64,000 nucleotides of DNA, taken from assembly GCA_030604885.1 (NCBI GenBank), contig JAUVUZ010000005.1:62001-126000 (forward strand), in the 5' to 3' direction. The stretch comes from Alphaproteobacteria bacterium. GTDB taxonomy: Bacteria; Pseudomonadota; Alphaproteobacteria; Rhodospirillales; Rhodospirillaceae. Under the pieces are notes generated by a model. That model was given only the letters and a program-made list of their open reading frames with translations. It did no database searches and was not told the origin of the DNA. The position numbers and the translations under genes are program-made. Shown piece by piece: positions 10,865 to 19,649 of the stretch (positions within the stretch are counted from its first letter, which is position 1; each line of letters begins with the position of its first letter).

Positions 10865-11281
10865 TCACTCGCCCCGGCCGCGCCGGGCGCGGGTGCCGAG
10901 GCCGATCTTCTTGGCGAGGGAGGAACGGTGCCGGGCGTAGTTGGGCGCCACCATCGGATAGTCGGCGGGCAGGCCCCACTTCTCGCGATAGTCTTCCGGC
11001 GTCATGTCGTAGGCGGTCTTGAGGTGACGCTTGAGCATCTTCAGCTTTTTGCCGTCTTCCAGGCAAATGATGTACTCGGGGGTCACGGATTTCTTGACCG
11101 CGATCGCGGGCTGCGGGCGATCCGCCGCCGCCGGGGCCTCCCCCAGCGTCGCCAGGGTCGAATACACGTTGCGGATCAAGGCGGAGAGATCGGTCGGCGC
11201 GACCTCGTTCTTGCTCACGTGCGCCGCGACGATCTGCGACGTAAGATGAAGTAGGCTTTCCTTGCTTTCTTGACCAGACAT
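10865..11281 (-). CDS. mucR: MucR/Ros-family zinc-finger transcriptional regulator
   Basis: LTSQIVAAHVSKNEVAPTDLSALIRNVYSTLA...YIICLEDGKKLKMLKRHLKTAYDMTPEDYREKWGLPADYPMVAPNYARHRSSLAK. Confidence 0.93.
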   Translation of the reverse strand: MSGQESKESLLHLTSQIVAAHVSKNEVAPTDLSALIRNVYSTLATLGEAPAAADRPQPAIAVKKSVTPEYIICLEDGKKLKMLKRHLKTAYDMTPEDYREKWGLPADYPMVAPNYARHRSSLAKKIGLGTRARRGRGE

Positions 11282-11314
11282 GTACCGCATCCCTCCAATC
11301 ATCAGTTCATCTAT

Positions 11315-11343
11315 CTTATAAAATGCCCTTCAAACATTATCAA
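11315..11343 (-). promoter_or_regulatory. Candidate sigma70 promoter of mucR
   Basis: Minus strand TTGATA-N17-TATAAG, within a locally AT-rich stretch upstream of mucR. Confidence 0.6.
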
Positions 11344-11576
11344 CCGTGAAATCGTGGCCAATAAAATCCCGCGGCACCCATGGCCGGGTCCGCCGATCCA
11401 CTTGACGCCATAGAAAATCCCGTCCGGCTCCTCCTATTTGATACTTAGGGGTTAGCCGATTCGCGAAATTTCTCATCCGAAAGTCGCACGATGGCGTGCA
11501 GCGGGGAGTGCAGGGGCGCGGGCGGACAAATCGCGGCGGCCCGGGGCGGCCCGCCCGATTGACGGCATGCCCGCCA

Positions 11577-12062
11577 TTACTTTCCCGGTTCGGCGGTTCC
11601 CGTCGCCGGGTTCAGGTTCTTGGCGAGAATCCTGGCGTCGGTCTCGATCGTTCGTCCGCCGACCTGCGCGCGGTAATAGCCGCGCCGCGTGCCCACCGGG
11701 TGGAATCCGGCACGGCCATAGAGGGCGAGGGCCGCGTCGTTGGTCACCGCCACCTCGAGGAACATCCGCTCCGCCCCCCGCGACGCCGCCGCCGCCTCGG
11801 CGCGGCACAGCAGCGCCCCGGCGACGCCGCGTCCGCGCGCCTCGGGCAGGGTGCCGATGGCGAGGATCTCCGCCTCGTCGGCCACCGCGCGGCACAGCAC
11901 GAAGCCGAGCGGCGCCGCCTCCGCCGCGGCGATCGCGCCGAACACGCCGGGGCCGGACAACAGCTCGGCGATCGCGGCGGCGCTCCACCCCTCGGCGAAG
12001 CAGCGCCCGTGCAGCGCCGCGTAGACTTCGGCGAACGCCGCCCCCGCGTCGTCTAGACGCAT
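11577..12062 (-). CDS. rimI: Ribosomal protein alanine N-acetyltransferase RimI-like
   Basis: MRLDDAGAAFAEVYAALHGRCFAEGW...FVLCRAVADEAEILAIGTLPEARGRGVAGALL...NDAALALYGRAGFHPVGTRRGYY; overlaps tsaB. Confidence 0.85.
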   Translation of the reverse strand: MRLDDAGAAFAEVYAALHGRCFAEGWSAAAIAELLSGPGVFGAIAAAEAAPLGFVLCRAVADEAEILAIGTLPEARGRGVAGALLCRAEAAAASRGAERMFLEVAVTNDAALALYGRAGFHPVGTRRGYYRAQVGGRTIETDARILAKNLNPATGTAEPGK

Positions 12063-12661
12063 GGCGCGCCGCCCCGGGGCACCGCGTCCGCCTCGCGCAG
12101 GTAGATCGGCAAGGGCGGCCGCCGCGCCTCGGGCCGCCGCGCCGCCGCGAACACCGCCGCGAGGCCGGGCGCCACGCCACCCGCGAGATCGCCCACCGCG
12201 CCCGGCGCCTGCGCCAGCGCCGCCGGGCCGAGGAACGGCTCGCCCGCCGCCCGCCCCGCCGCGTCGAAATCCTGGACGAAGGCGTCGCCGCGCCGGGTGT
12301 CGAGCACCACCCGCACCGCGCCCCCGGCCTCCGCCGCCCACGCCGCGAACGAACTCACCGCCACCACCGGGCAGCCGATCGCGAGGCCGAGGCCCTGGGC
12401 CGCCGCCAGCCCCACCCGCAGGCCGGTGAACGACCCCGGCCCGGCGGTGACCGCCACCGCCCGCACGGCGGCGTAATCCACCCCCGCTTCGGCCATCGCC
12501 TCCGCCAGCATCGGCAGCAGCGCCTCCGCCTGGCCGTGCAGCATCTCGGCGCGGCGCAGCGCCCGCGGCGCGCCGTCCACGAACACCCCCGCCTGGCACG
12601 CGCGCCCGGCGGTGTCGAGCACGATCGCCGCGCCGACGCCAAGTTCGTCTTGTTCCGACAT
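12053..12661 (-). CDS. tsaB: tRNA threonylcarbamoyladenosine biosynthesis protein TsaB
   Basis: VLDTAGRACQAGVFVDG..., VTAGPGSFTGLRVGLAAAQGLGLA. Confidence 0.9.
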   Translation of the reverse strand: MSEQDELGVGAAIVLDTAGRACQAGVFVDGAPRALRRAEMLHGQAEALLPMLAEAMAEAGVDYAAVRAVAVTAGPGSFTGLRVGLAAAQGLGLAIGCPVVAVSSFAAWAAEAGGAVRVVLDTRRGDAFVQDFDAAGRAAGEPFLGPAALAQAPGAVGDLAGGVAPGLAAVFAAARRPEARRPPLPIYLREADAVPRGGAPCV

Positions 12662-12716
12662 GCCCGCCAATCCTATGCTTGGGTCATTCCGTGTCGCCCG
12701 CCCGAACCGAGGCCCC

Positions 12717-13271
12717 ATGCTGATCGAAGTCACGCCCGAGGATCACGGCGTCGTTGTCGACCTCGCCTACGCCACCGCCGATAACTTCACCGGGCGGCCG
12801 ATCTATCGCCGCGCGGCATGTTATCTGCACGCCGAAGCCCTTGCCAAGCTCGAACGCGCCCGCGACCTCGCCGCCGCCCAGGGCCTGCGGCTCAAGATTC
12901 TCGACGCCTTCCGCCCCGCCGAGGCGCAGTGGGCGCTGTGGTCCCACACCCCCGACCCGCAGTTCGTCGCCGACCCCCGGCGCGGCAGCGCCCACGGACG
13001 CGGCGCCGCCGTCGACCTCACCCTGCTCGACGCGGACGGCGCCGAACTCGACATGGGCACCGCCTTCGACGCCTTCGCCCCCCAGGCCCACCACGGCCGC
13101 ACCGACATCTCCGCCACGGCGCAGCGCAACCGCGCCCTGCTGCTGGGGCTGATGACCGCCGCCGGGTGGGAGTTCTACGCCCACGAATGGTGGCATTACC
13201 AACTGTTCGACGCGCGCACCCGCTTTCCCCTGCTGTCCGACAGCGTGCTCCCGATCCCGATGATGCGATGA
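12717..13271 (+). CDS. ddpX: D-alanyl-D-alanine dipeptidase (VanX/DdpX family)
   Basis: LKILDAFRPAEAQWALW, GSAHGRGAAVDLTLLD, WEFYAHEWWHYQLF. Confidence 0.88.
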   Translation: MLIEVTPEDHGVVVDLAYATADNFTGRPIYRRAACYLHAEALAKLERARDLAAAQGLRLKILDAFRPAEAQWALWSHTPDPQFVADPRRGSAHGRGAAVDLTLLDADGAELDMGTAFDAFAPQAHHGRTDISATAQRNRALLLGLMTAAGWEFYAHEWWHYQLFDARTRFPLLSDSVLPIPMMR

Positions 13272-14323
13272 GGCCCCCGATGCTTCGCCCCCTGTTCGCC
13301 GCGTTCGCCGCGTTTCTCGCCGCCGCCCCCGCCCTCGCCCAAACCCCGGAGGAGGCATCCTCGGCGGTGGTGCTGATGTACCACCGCTTCGGCGAAACCG
13401 GCATCCCCTCCACCAACATCCGCACCGAGCAGTTCGAGCGCCACCTCGAAAAACTCGCCGAGGGCGGCTACCGCGTCGCGCCGCTGGAGGAGATCGCCGC
13501 CGCGATCAAGGCGCGCCAGCCCATCCCGCCCAAGACCGTCGCCATCACCGTCGACGACGCCTACGCCTCGGCGCTCCACGTCGCCTGGCCGCGCCTCAAG
13601 GCGCGCGGCTGGCCGATGACCATCTTCGTCGCCACCGAGGCGGTGGACCGGGGCACCCGCGGCTACCTCACCTGGGACCAGCTGCGGCAGATGGCCAAGG
13701 AGGGCGTCGCCATCGGCGCCCATTCGGAAGCCCACGGCCACATGGCCAAGCTCTCCGCCGCCGAGGCCGAGGCCGACATGAAGCGCGCCAACGCCCGCTT
13801 CCAGGCCGAGCTGGGGTTCGTGCCGAAGCTGTTCGCCTATCCCTACGGCGAGGCCAGCAGCGCCACCGTCGCCGCCGCCCGCAAGCTCTACGTCGCCGCC
13901 TTCGGCCAGCACTCGGGCGTCGCCGACGCCGCCGACGACCCGTGGTTCCTGCCGCGCTTCGCCCTCAACGAACGCTACGGCGACGACGACCGCTTCCGCG
14001 TGCTGGTCGGCGCGCTGCCGCTGCCGGTTACCGACGTCACCCCCGCCTCGCCCACCCTCTCCGCCAACCCGCCGATGTTCGGCTTCACCGTCACCGACCC
14101 GGCGCTGCCGCTGCGCAACCTGCGCTGCTACGCCACGCCGGAAACCAAAACCACCACCGACATCCTCGGCAACCGCGTCGAGGTGCGGATGGAAAAACCC
14201 TTCCCCGGCACCCGCGGCCGCCTCAACTGCACCCTGCCCGGCCGCGACGGCCGCTGGCACTGGTACGGCCGCCTGTTCTACCTGCCGGAAGGCGTGCGCC
14301 TGCCCGGCGTCAAGGACGACTGA
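13268..14323 (+). CDS. Secreted polysaccharide deacetylase family protein
   Basis: Signal peptide MLRPLFAAFAAFLAAAPALAQ; VVLMYHRFGE, VAITVDDAYASALHVAWPRLKARGWPMTIFV, GAHSEAHGHM; ATGA overlap with ddpX. Confidence 0.85.
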   Translation: MRPPMLRPLFAAFAAFLAAAPALAQTPEEASSAVVLMYHRFGETGIPSTNIRTEQFERHLEKLAEGGYRVAPLEEIAAAIKARQPIPPKTVAITVDDAYASALHVAWPRLKARGWPMTIFVATEAVDRGTRGYLTWDQLRQMAKEGVAIGAHSEAHGHMAKLSAAEAEADMKRANARFQAELGFVPKLFAYPYGEASSATVAAARKLYVAAFGQHSGVADAADDPWFLPRFALNERYGDDDRFRVLVGALPLPVTDVTPASPTLSANPPMFGFTVTDPALPLRNLRCYATPETKTTTDILGNRVEVRMEKPFPGTRGRLNCTLPGRDGRWHWYGRLFYLPEGVRLPGVKDD

Positions 14324-14432
14324 GAGGGTTGACGCGCGGCGGCACGACCCCTAGCTTGCCGCCCGCGCGCCTTCTTCGCGGGTTTCCGGGCGCGCCTCCC
14401 GACACCGAGCCTGCGCACCTCCGCGAGGCAAC

Positions 14433-14753
14433 ATGTCGTTCCACTGGCTCGTCCTCTTCATCGCCGTCGTCACCGAAATCGCCTGGGCGCTGTCGCTCAA
14501 GGCGATCCAGACCCACCCCTCGATCTGGTCGATCGGCGGCGCGGGCGTCCTCACCGTCCTCAACATGACCCTGCTCTCCACCGCCATGCGCGGCATCCCG
14601 GTGGGAACCGCCTACGGCGTCTGGACCGGCCTCGGCGCCGTCGGCATCACCATCGCGGGCGTCGTCCTCTACGACGACCCCATGGGCGCCAAACGCCTCG
14701 CCTTCCTCGCCCTCATCATCGCCGGGGTGGTCGGGCTGAAGCTGGAAGCCTGA
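14433..14753 (+). CDS. sugE: SMR-family transporter (SugE/Gdx-like)
   Basis: 106 aa, four TM helices, HWLVLFIAVVTEIAWALSLKAI...GTAYGVWTGLGAVGITIAGVVLYDDP. Confidence 0.82.
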   Translation: MSFHWLVLFIAVVTEIAWALSLKAIQTHPSIWSIGGAGVLTVLNMTLLSTAMRGIPVGTAYGVWTGLGAVGITIAGVVLYDDPMGAKRLAFLALIIAGVVGLKLEA

Positions 14754-14776
14754 AAAGAAGCCGAAGGAAAAACGTC

Positions 14777-14916
14777 GCGGAGGGTCTCGGACCCTCCGCA
14801 CCTCCCATTCCCTTGGTTTTCCGCGCAGCGGGATTCACCCGTCACGCCGCGCGAAGATCTCATGGCGCTTCGCGCAAAAAAATGTCCGGGAGGTCCGGAG
14901 GGGCGCGCCCCTCCGG
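14777..14916. repeat. Modular inverted-repeat intergenic element, copy 2 (Q-R-R'-Q')
   Basis: GCGGAGGGTC-tcg-GACCCTCCGC (14777-14799), TTTTCCGCGCAGCGGGATTCACCCGTCACGCCGCGCG...GCGCTTCGCGCAAAAA, and a 22-bp perfect palindrome CCGGAGGGGCGCGCCCCTCCGG (14895-14916). Confidence 0.85.
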
Positions 14917-14963
14917 CCCGGGCGGAGCCCATCTTCCCTTCTCTCTTCCTTTTCCCCCGCCCC

Positions 14964-16070
14964 TCAGAACAGCGCCAGTTGGTCCCCCGGGCGGGGTGGG
15001 GGTTTGAAGAGGTCGGTACGGAGTTTGGGGTAGCCTTTGTCGAGGCCGAGTTTGCGGCAGGCGATGGCGCAGCGTTGGCCGAGGAGTTCGGCGATCGGTC
15101 CGGTGCCGCGCATGCGTTGGCCGAAGCGGGCATCGTCGAGGGCGCCGTCGCGGGTTTGGCGGATGAGGGAGAGGACGCGGTCGGCGCGGTCCGGGGCGTG
15201 GGTGGCGAGCCAGTCGGCGAACAGGTCTTTGACGTCTTCCGGCAGGCGCAGGAGGATGAACGACCCGGCGCGGGCGCCCGCCTCGGCGGCGGCGGCGAGG
15301 ATGGCTTCGAGTTCGTGGTCGGTGAGGCCGGGGATCATCGGCGCCGCCATCACCGCCACCGGCACGCCCGCGGCGGCGAGGGCGCGGATGGCGTTGAGGC
15401 GCCCGGCGGGGGGCGTGGCGCGGGGTTCCATGCGCCGGGCGAGGTCGCGGTCGAGGGTGGTGATCGAGAGGGAGACGGAGACGAGGCCCCGGCGCGCCAG
15501 GCTTTTGAGGATGTCGAGGTCGCGCAGCACCATGGCGGACTTGGTGGTGATGGTGACCGGGTGGTTGAACTCGGAGAGGGTTTCGAGGACGGCGCGGGTG
15601 ATCGCGAAGCGGCGTTCGATCGGCTGGTAGGGATCGGTGTTGGTGCCCATCGCCAGGGGGGTGACGGGCTTGGCGCGGTAGGCCGGGGCGCGCAGCTCGC
15701 GGGCGAGCAGGCTGGCGGCGTCGGATTTGACGAACAGCCGGGTTTCGAAATCGAGGCCGGAGGAGAGGCCGAGGAAGTTGTGGCTGGGCCGGGCGTAGCA
15801 ATAGATGCAGCCGTGCTCGCAGCCGCGATAAGCGTTGAGCGAGCGGTCGAAGGGGATATCCGGGCTGTCGTTGCGGGCGATGGCGGAGCGGGCGGCGTCT
15901 TCCGCCACGGTGGTGGCGAGCGGCGGGAGGTCCGGGTCGTTCCAGGACTCCCAGCCGTCGTCGGCGGGCACGTGGCCGCGGCTTTCGAACCGCCCCGGGG
16001 CGTTCAGCCCGGCGGCGCGGTGGGCCGCGTTGGCGACCTGGGGCTGCGCCTTGAAAGGAATCTCGTCCAT
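14964..16070 (-). CDS. Radical SAM protein (SPL-like / PA0069 family)
   Basis: SLNAYRGCEHGCIYCYARPSHNFLGLSSGLDFETRLFVK; CxxxCxxC motif. Confidence 0.88.
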   Translation of the reverse strand: MDEIPFKAQPQVANAAHRAAGLNAPGRFESRGHVPADDGWESWNDPDLPPLATTVAEDAARSAIARNDSPDIPFDRSLNAYRGCEHGCIYCYARPSHNFLGLSSGLDFETRLFVKSDAASLLARELRAPAYRAKPVTPLAMGTNTDPYQPIERRFAITRAVLETLSEFNHPVTITTKSAMVLRDLDILKSLARRGLVSVSLSITTLDRDLARRMEPRATPPAGRLNAIRALAAAGVPVAVMAAPMIPGLTDHELEAILAAAAEAGARAGSFILLRLPEDVKDLFADWLATHAPDRADRVLSLIRQTRDGALDDARFGQRMRGTGPIAELLGQRCAIACRKLGLDKGYPKLRTDLFKPPPRPGDQLALF

Positions 16071-16131
16071 GCCGCCAGGATAACGCAAAACCCCCGCGCG
16101 ATAGAAGAACAAAAAATGAACTTCCGGCGAC

Positions 16132-17019
16132 TCAGGGGTTCCCGGCCACCTGCACCTCGGTGGCGAGGCGGGCGTCGTCCAGCCCGGCGAGGCGGTTGGC
16201 GCGGATGATCATGCGCAGGGTCTCGCCGTATTCGCCGCCGCGCTCGGAATAGCGGTCGAGGGCGCGGGTCAGCTCGTAGCCCGAGGCGCCGGAGGCGCGC
16301 AGGGCGCGGAAGCGGGCGTAGGCGCGGTGGGAATTGAGGTTGTGGACGTAGGCCGCCACCGCGCCCTTGACCGAGGGGAAGGCGCGCACCCGCCGCGCGG
16401 TGTCGCCGGGTTCGTTGTCCTGGGGCAGGATGCCGTCGTGGTCGTCGTTCCAGGTGTATTGGCCGAACAGGGCGTTGCCCTCGCGGACGAAGCGCGAGGA
16501 CCCCCAGCCGCTTTCCTCCGCCGCCTGGGCCAGCACCAGCGAGGGCGGCACGCCGTCGACGCGGGTCATCAGGCTCTCGACGGTGGCGGCGCCGTAGCGT
16601 TCGGAGAGGGCCGCCAGCCAAGCTTCGTCGCGCGGGGGAAGGAATTCGCCGCGCCGCAGCGTCTGCCCCAGCTCGGCGAGGCGGCGGCGCTCGGCGGCGA
16701 TTTCGGCGTTGACCTGCAGCACCACCGGCAGCAGGGCGCGGAAGAACAGGCTTTTCTTGAGTTCCAGGTCGGCGAGCCGGGCGAGATCGCGGGGCAGGGC
16801 GCGGGTGGAGAGCTTGGGCACCTCGGCCTCGCCGGCGCGCACCGCCTCCCAATCGTAGCCGCTCGCCGCGAACACGTCGGCCAGCGCCATCGCCTCGGGG
16901 GCGGTTGCCTCGGGGTTGGCCCGCGCCGGGGAGGCGAGCAGCGCGGCCGCGACGAACGCGGCGGCGGCGAGGGCGGAACGCAGGGATTTTCGCGTGACGG
17001 GTTGATCCGATTCCGTCAA
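16132..17019 (-). CDS. Secreted Bax-like glucosaminidase domain protein (paralog A)
   Basis: Signal-like N-terminus; PPSLVLAQAAEESGWGSSRFVREGNALFGQYTWN, YVHNLNSHRAYARFRALRASG. Confidence 0.82.
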   Translation of the reverse strand: MTESDQPVTRKSLRSALAAAAFVAAALLASPARANPEATAPEAMALADVFAASGYDWEAVRAGEAEVPKLSTRALPRDLARLADLELKKSLFFRALLPVVLQVNAEIAAERRRLAELGQTLRRGEFLPPRDEAWLAALSERYGAATVESLMTRVDGVPPSLVLAQAAEESGWGSSRFVREGNALFGQYTWNDDHDGILPQDNEPGDTARRVRAFPSVKGAVAAYVHNLNSHRAYARFRALRASGASGYELTRALDRYSERGGEYGETLRMIIRANRLAGLDDARLATEVQVAGNP

Positions 17020-17202
17020 TGGTCACTCCTCGTTTTCTCCGATTTCGACAACCGCCAACGCGAAAAGCCGGATATCGGTTCCCGAAAAGGCGCAGAATCC
17101 CGTCTCAGTTGCGCGGGATTTTGCGAAATGCGGGGATGTTCGCGGAAAAGGCGAAGACGCCGGAAGGACGTCGCCGCGCGGCGGAGCCGCGACGGCGACG
17201 CC

Positions 17203-18204
17203 TCAGCGGCTGACCACCTGGACCTCGGTGGCGAGGCGCGCGTCGTCGAGCGACGCCAGGCGGTTGGCGGTCATGATCGACCGCAGGGTGTCCACGTATT
17301 TCTCGCGCCGCTCGGAGTAGCGGTCGAGGGTGGCGGTGAGTTCGTAGCCCGAGGCACCCATCGCCCGCTGCAGGCGGAAACGCTCGTAGGCGGGGTGGGT
17401 GTTGAGGTTGCGCACGTAGGCCGCCACCGCGCTCTTGACGCTGGGGAAGGCGCGGATGCGGTGGGTTTCGCCGCTGCCGCGTTCGGCCGGAACGATCCCC
17501 GCGTGGCTGTCGGACCAGGTCCACTGGCCGAACACCGCGTTGCCCTCACGGGCGAAGCGCGAGGTGCCCCAGCCGCTTTCCTCCGCCGCCTGGGCGAGCA
17601 TCAGCGAGGGCGGCACGCCGTCCACCCGCAGCAGCAGGGCGGCGAGGTCGTCGGGGGCGGTGCCGTACTTGGTCGCCAGCGCCTGGAGCCACGCGGCGTC
17701 GGCGCGGCCGGGGGCGGCGCCCGCGTCGATTTCGGCCTTGAGGGTGGCGAGGCGGCGGCGCTCGGCCTCGATCTCCGCGTTCACCTGCAACGCCATCGGC
17801 AGCAGGGTGCGGAAGAACAGGCTCTTCTTCAAATCCACGTCCTGAAGGTGGACGAGATCCTTGGGCAGGTTGCGCACCGCCACCGGCGGCACGTCGGCGG
17901 TGCCCCGGAGCACCGCGTCCCACTCGTAGCCCTGCGCCGCGAAGCGTTGCGCGAGGGCGAGGGACTCGGTGGGCACCACCGGGGTTTCGGCGGCGACGGC
18001 GGGGCGGGCGCTCGGCGGCGCGTCGCTCTCCGTCGCGGTCACCACCGCGATCCGGGGAATCGAGGCCGGAGCCTCGACCGGGAATCCGTGAAGCGCCGCG
18101 ACGCCGATCGACGCCGCGACGAGGGCGGACGCGCAGGCGACGCGCGGCCGTTGGCCCAGAACGTTAAGGCTGAATCCCGCCAATAACCCGATCTCCCATT
18201 GCAA
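17203..18204 (-). CDS. Secreted Bax-like glucosaminidase domain protein (paralog B)
   Basis: PPSLMLAQAAEESGWGTSRFAREGNAVFGQWTWS, YVRNLNTHPAYERFRLQRAMG; close paralog of 16132-17019. Confidence 0.82.
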   Translation of the reverse strand: MQWEIGLLAGFSLNVLGQRPRVACASALVAASIGVAALHGFPVEAPASIPRIAVVTATESDAPPSARPAVAAETPVVPTESLALAQRFAAQGYEWDAVLRGTADVPPVAVRNLPKDLVHLQDVDLKKSLFFRTLLPMALQVNAEIEAERRRLATLKAEIDAGAAPGRADAAWLQALATKYGTAPDDLAALLLRVDGVPPSLMLAQAAEESGWGTSRFAREGNAVFGQWTWSDSHAGIVPAERGSGETHRIRAFPSVKSAVAAYVRNLNTHPAYERFRLQRAMGASGYELTATLDRYSERREKYVDTLRSIMTANRLASLDDARLATEVQVVSR

Positions 18205-18270
18205 AGTCGCACGTCAACATACCAACGCCCTTGCCCCGGCGCGGGGTTCCGCCGATTGGCGAAAATCGCG

Positions 18271-18819
18271 TCAAACGATCTGACGCACCCCGACCACCTC
18301 GGGGACATAGGTCTTGAGCATCTGCTCGACGCCGTTCTTGAGCGTCACCGTGGCGCTCGGGCACCCGGCGCAGGCGCCGCGCATGCGCAAATAGACGATG
18401 CCGTCGTCGAAGCGGTCGAAGACGATGTCGCCGCCGTCGCGCGCCACCGCCGGGCGCACCCGGGTTTCGATCAGCCTGCGCACGCGCCCGGCGACGCTGT
18501 CGTCGTCGTCCTCCGCCGCCGTCGCCGCCGTCGGGTGCAGAACCGCGTGGCCGCGCGACAGGTGCTCCACCAGCAGCCCCATCACCTGGAGCTTGAGAAC
18601 CTCCCAGCGCGCGTCGGCGGCCTTGGTCACCGACACCGCGTCGCCGCCGATCATCACCCCGGCGACGCCGTCGATCTGGAACAGCCGCTCGGCGAGCGGC
18701 GACAGTTCGGCCGCGGCCTCGGGGGTGGGGCAATCCACCGCCGCGCCCGGGTTCAGAACCCGCCCCGGCAGGAACTTCACGGTCGCCGGATTGGGGGTGG
18801 CCTCGGTCTGAATGAACAT
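18271..18819 (-). CDS. NifU/NfuA-type Fe-S scaffold protein
   Basis: MFIQTEATPNPATVKFLPGRVL (Nfu N domain) and RPAVARDGGDIVFDRFDDGIVYLRMRGACAGCPSATVTLKNGVEQML. Confidence 0.93.
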   Translation of the reverse strand: MFIQTEATPNPATVKFLPGRVLNPGAAVDCPTPEAAAELSPLAERLFQIDGVAGVMIGGDAVSVTKAADARWEVLKLQVMGLLVEHLSRGHAVLHPTAATAAEDDDDSVAGRVRRLIETRVRPAVARDGGDIVFDRFDDGIVYLRMRGACAGCPSATVTLKNGVEQMLKTYVPEVVGVRQIV

Positions 18820-18887
18820 CGCGCCGGCCTCCTCGCCGGTGCCCTGAGATATGGGGAAGAGGCGCGAGGGTCAAGTCTCAATCGACC

Positions 18888-19649
18888 TCAGCGTCGGAAC
18901 ACCAACGCCGCCGCCCACCCGGCGAAGACCGCGAACAGAATTGAAGCGAAAGCGTAACGGGCCGCGCTATACATGGCGAAATCATAGACATCGGCGGAGA
19001 ATCCGGTCTTCGACACGAACAGCGGCGTGATCTCCGCGCCGATCACTTGCCCCTCCTGAACGAAGTAGACTTCGACGGAGTAGGACCCCACCGGCACCGT
19101 CGCGGGGAGGTCCAGCTCGGCGCGGAACAGGCGATTCTCGAGGGTGGAGACGAGGCCGAGGGCCTCGGGGTAGAGGCCCGCCTGCTGCTTGATCCGCACC
19201 AGGGCGGAGCGGAAGCGGCGGCTCGCCTCCTCGCCCAGCGCGCGGCCCGAGCTGTCGGTGGCGGCGAGCGGCAGCGCCTCCACGCCGATGCCGTGGCGCT
19301 TGCGGATTTCCCAGGGCATCACCGCGTTGAGCGGCGCCGTCGCCGCCACCGCGTAATAGGCGGGAATCGCCGGGAACTCGGCGGCGTTGCGGTTCACCCA
19401 CACCCCCGCCACCCGCACCTTTTCGCGCACCACGTGGGTTTCGCGGGGGCCGCGCACCACCATCACGATGTCGCCCTTGCGGTCGTCGGTGGCGCCGAAC
19501 ACCAGCACGTGGGTGCCGGAAAAGCCGGTGGTGATGGCGACCAGATGGTTGGAGAGGTCCGCCACCACCGGCCGCGCCGCGCCCGCGCCGTCGCCCGAGA
19601 GGGCGAGCAGGCCGAGGCAGGCGAGGAGGGGTGACAGCAGCTTGCGCAT
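18888..19649 (-). CDS. TIGR02186-like putative transmembrane protein
   Basis: ADLSNHLVAITTGFSGTHVLVFGATDDRKGDIVMVVRGPRETHVVREKVRVAGVWVN; adjacent to a TSUP transporter; C-terminal TM. Confidence 0.75.
   Translation of the reverse strand: MRKLLSPLLACLGLLALSGDGAGAARPVVADLSNHLVAITTGFSGTHVLVFGATDDRKGDIVMVVRGPRETHVVREKVRVAGVWVNRNAAEFPAIPAYYAVAATAPLNAVMPWEIRKRHGIGVEALPLAATDSSGRALGEEASRRFRSALVRIKQQAGLYPEALGLVSTLENRLFRAELDLPATVPVGSYSVEVYFVQEGQVIGAEITPLFVSKTGFSADVYDFAMYSAARYAFASILFAVFAGWAAALVFRR

Noticed and set aside
14324-14432. Possible guanidine riboswitch in the sugE/gdx leader
   Set aside because: A promoter-like TTGACG-N17-TAGCTT leaves only about 70 nt of leader; no paired ACGR-loop hairpins (class II) and no clear class I or III consensus. 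Needs an Infernal scan.
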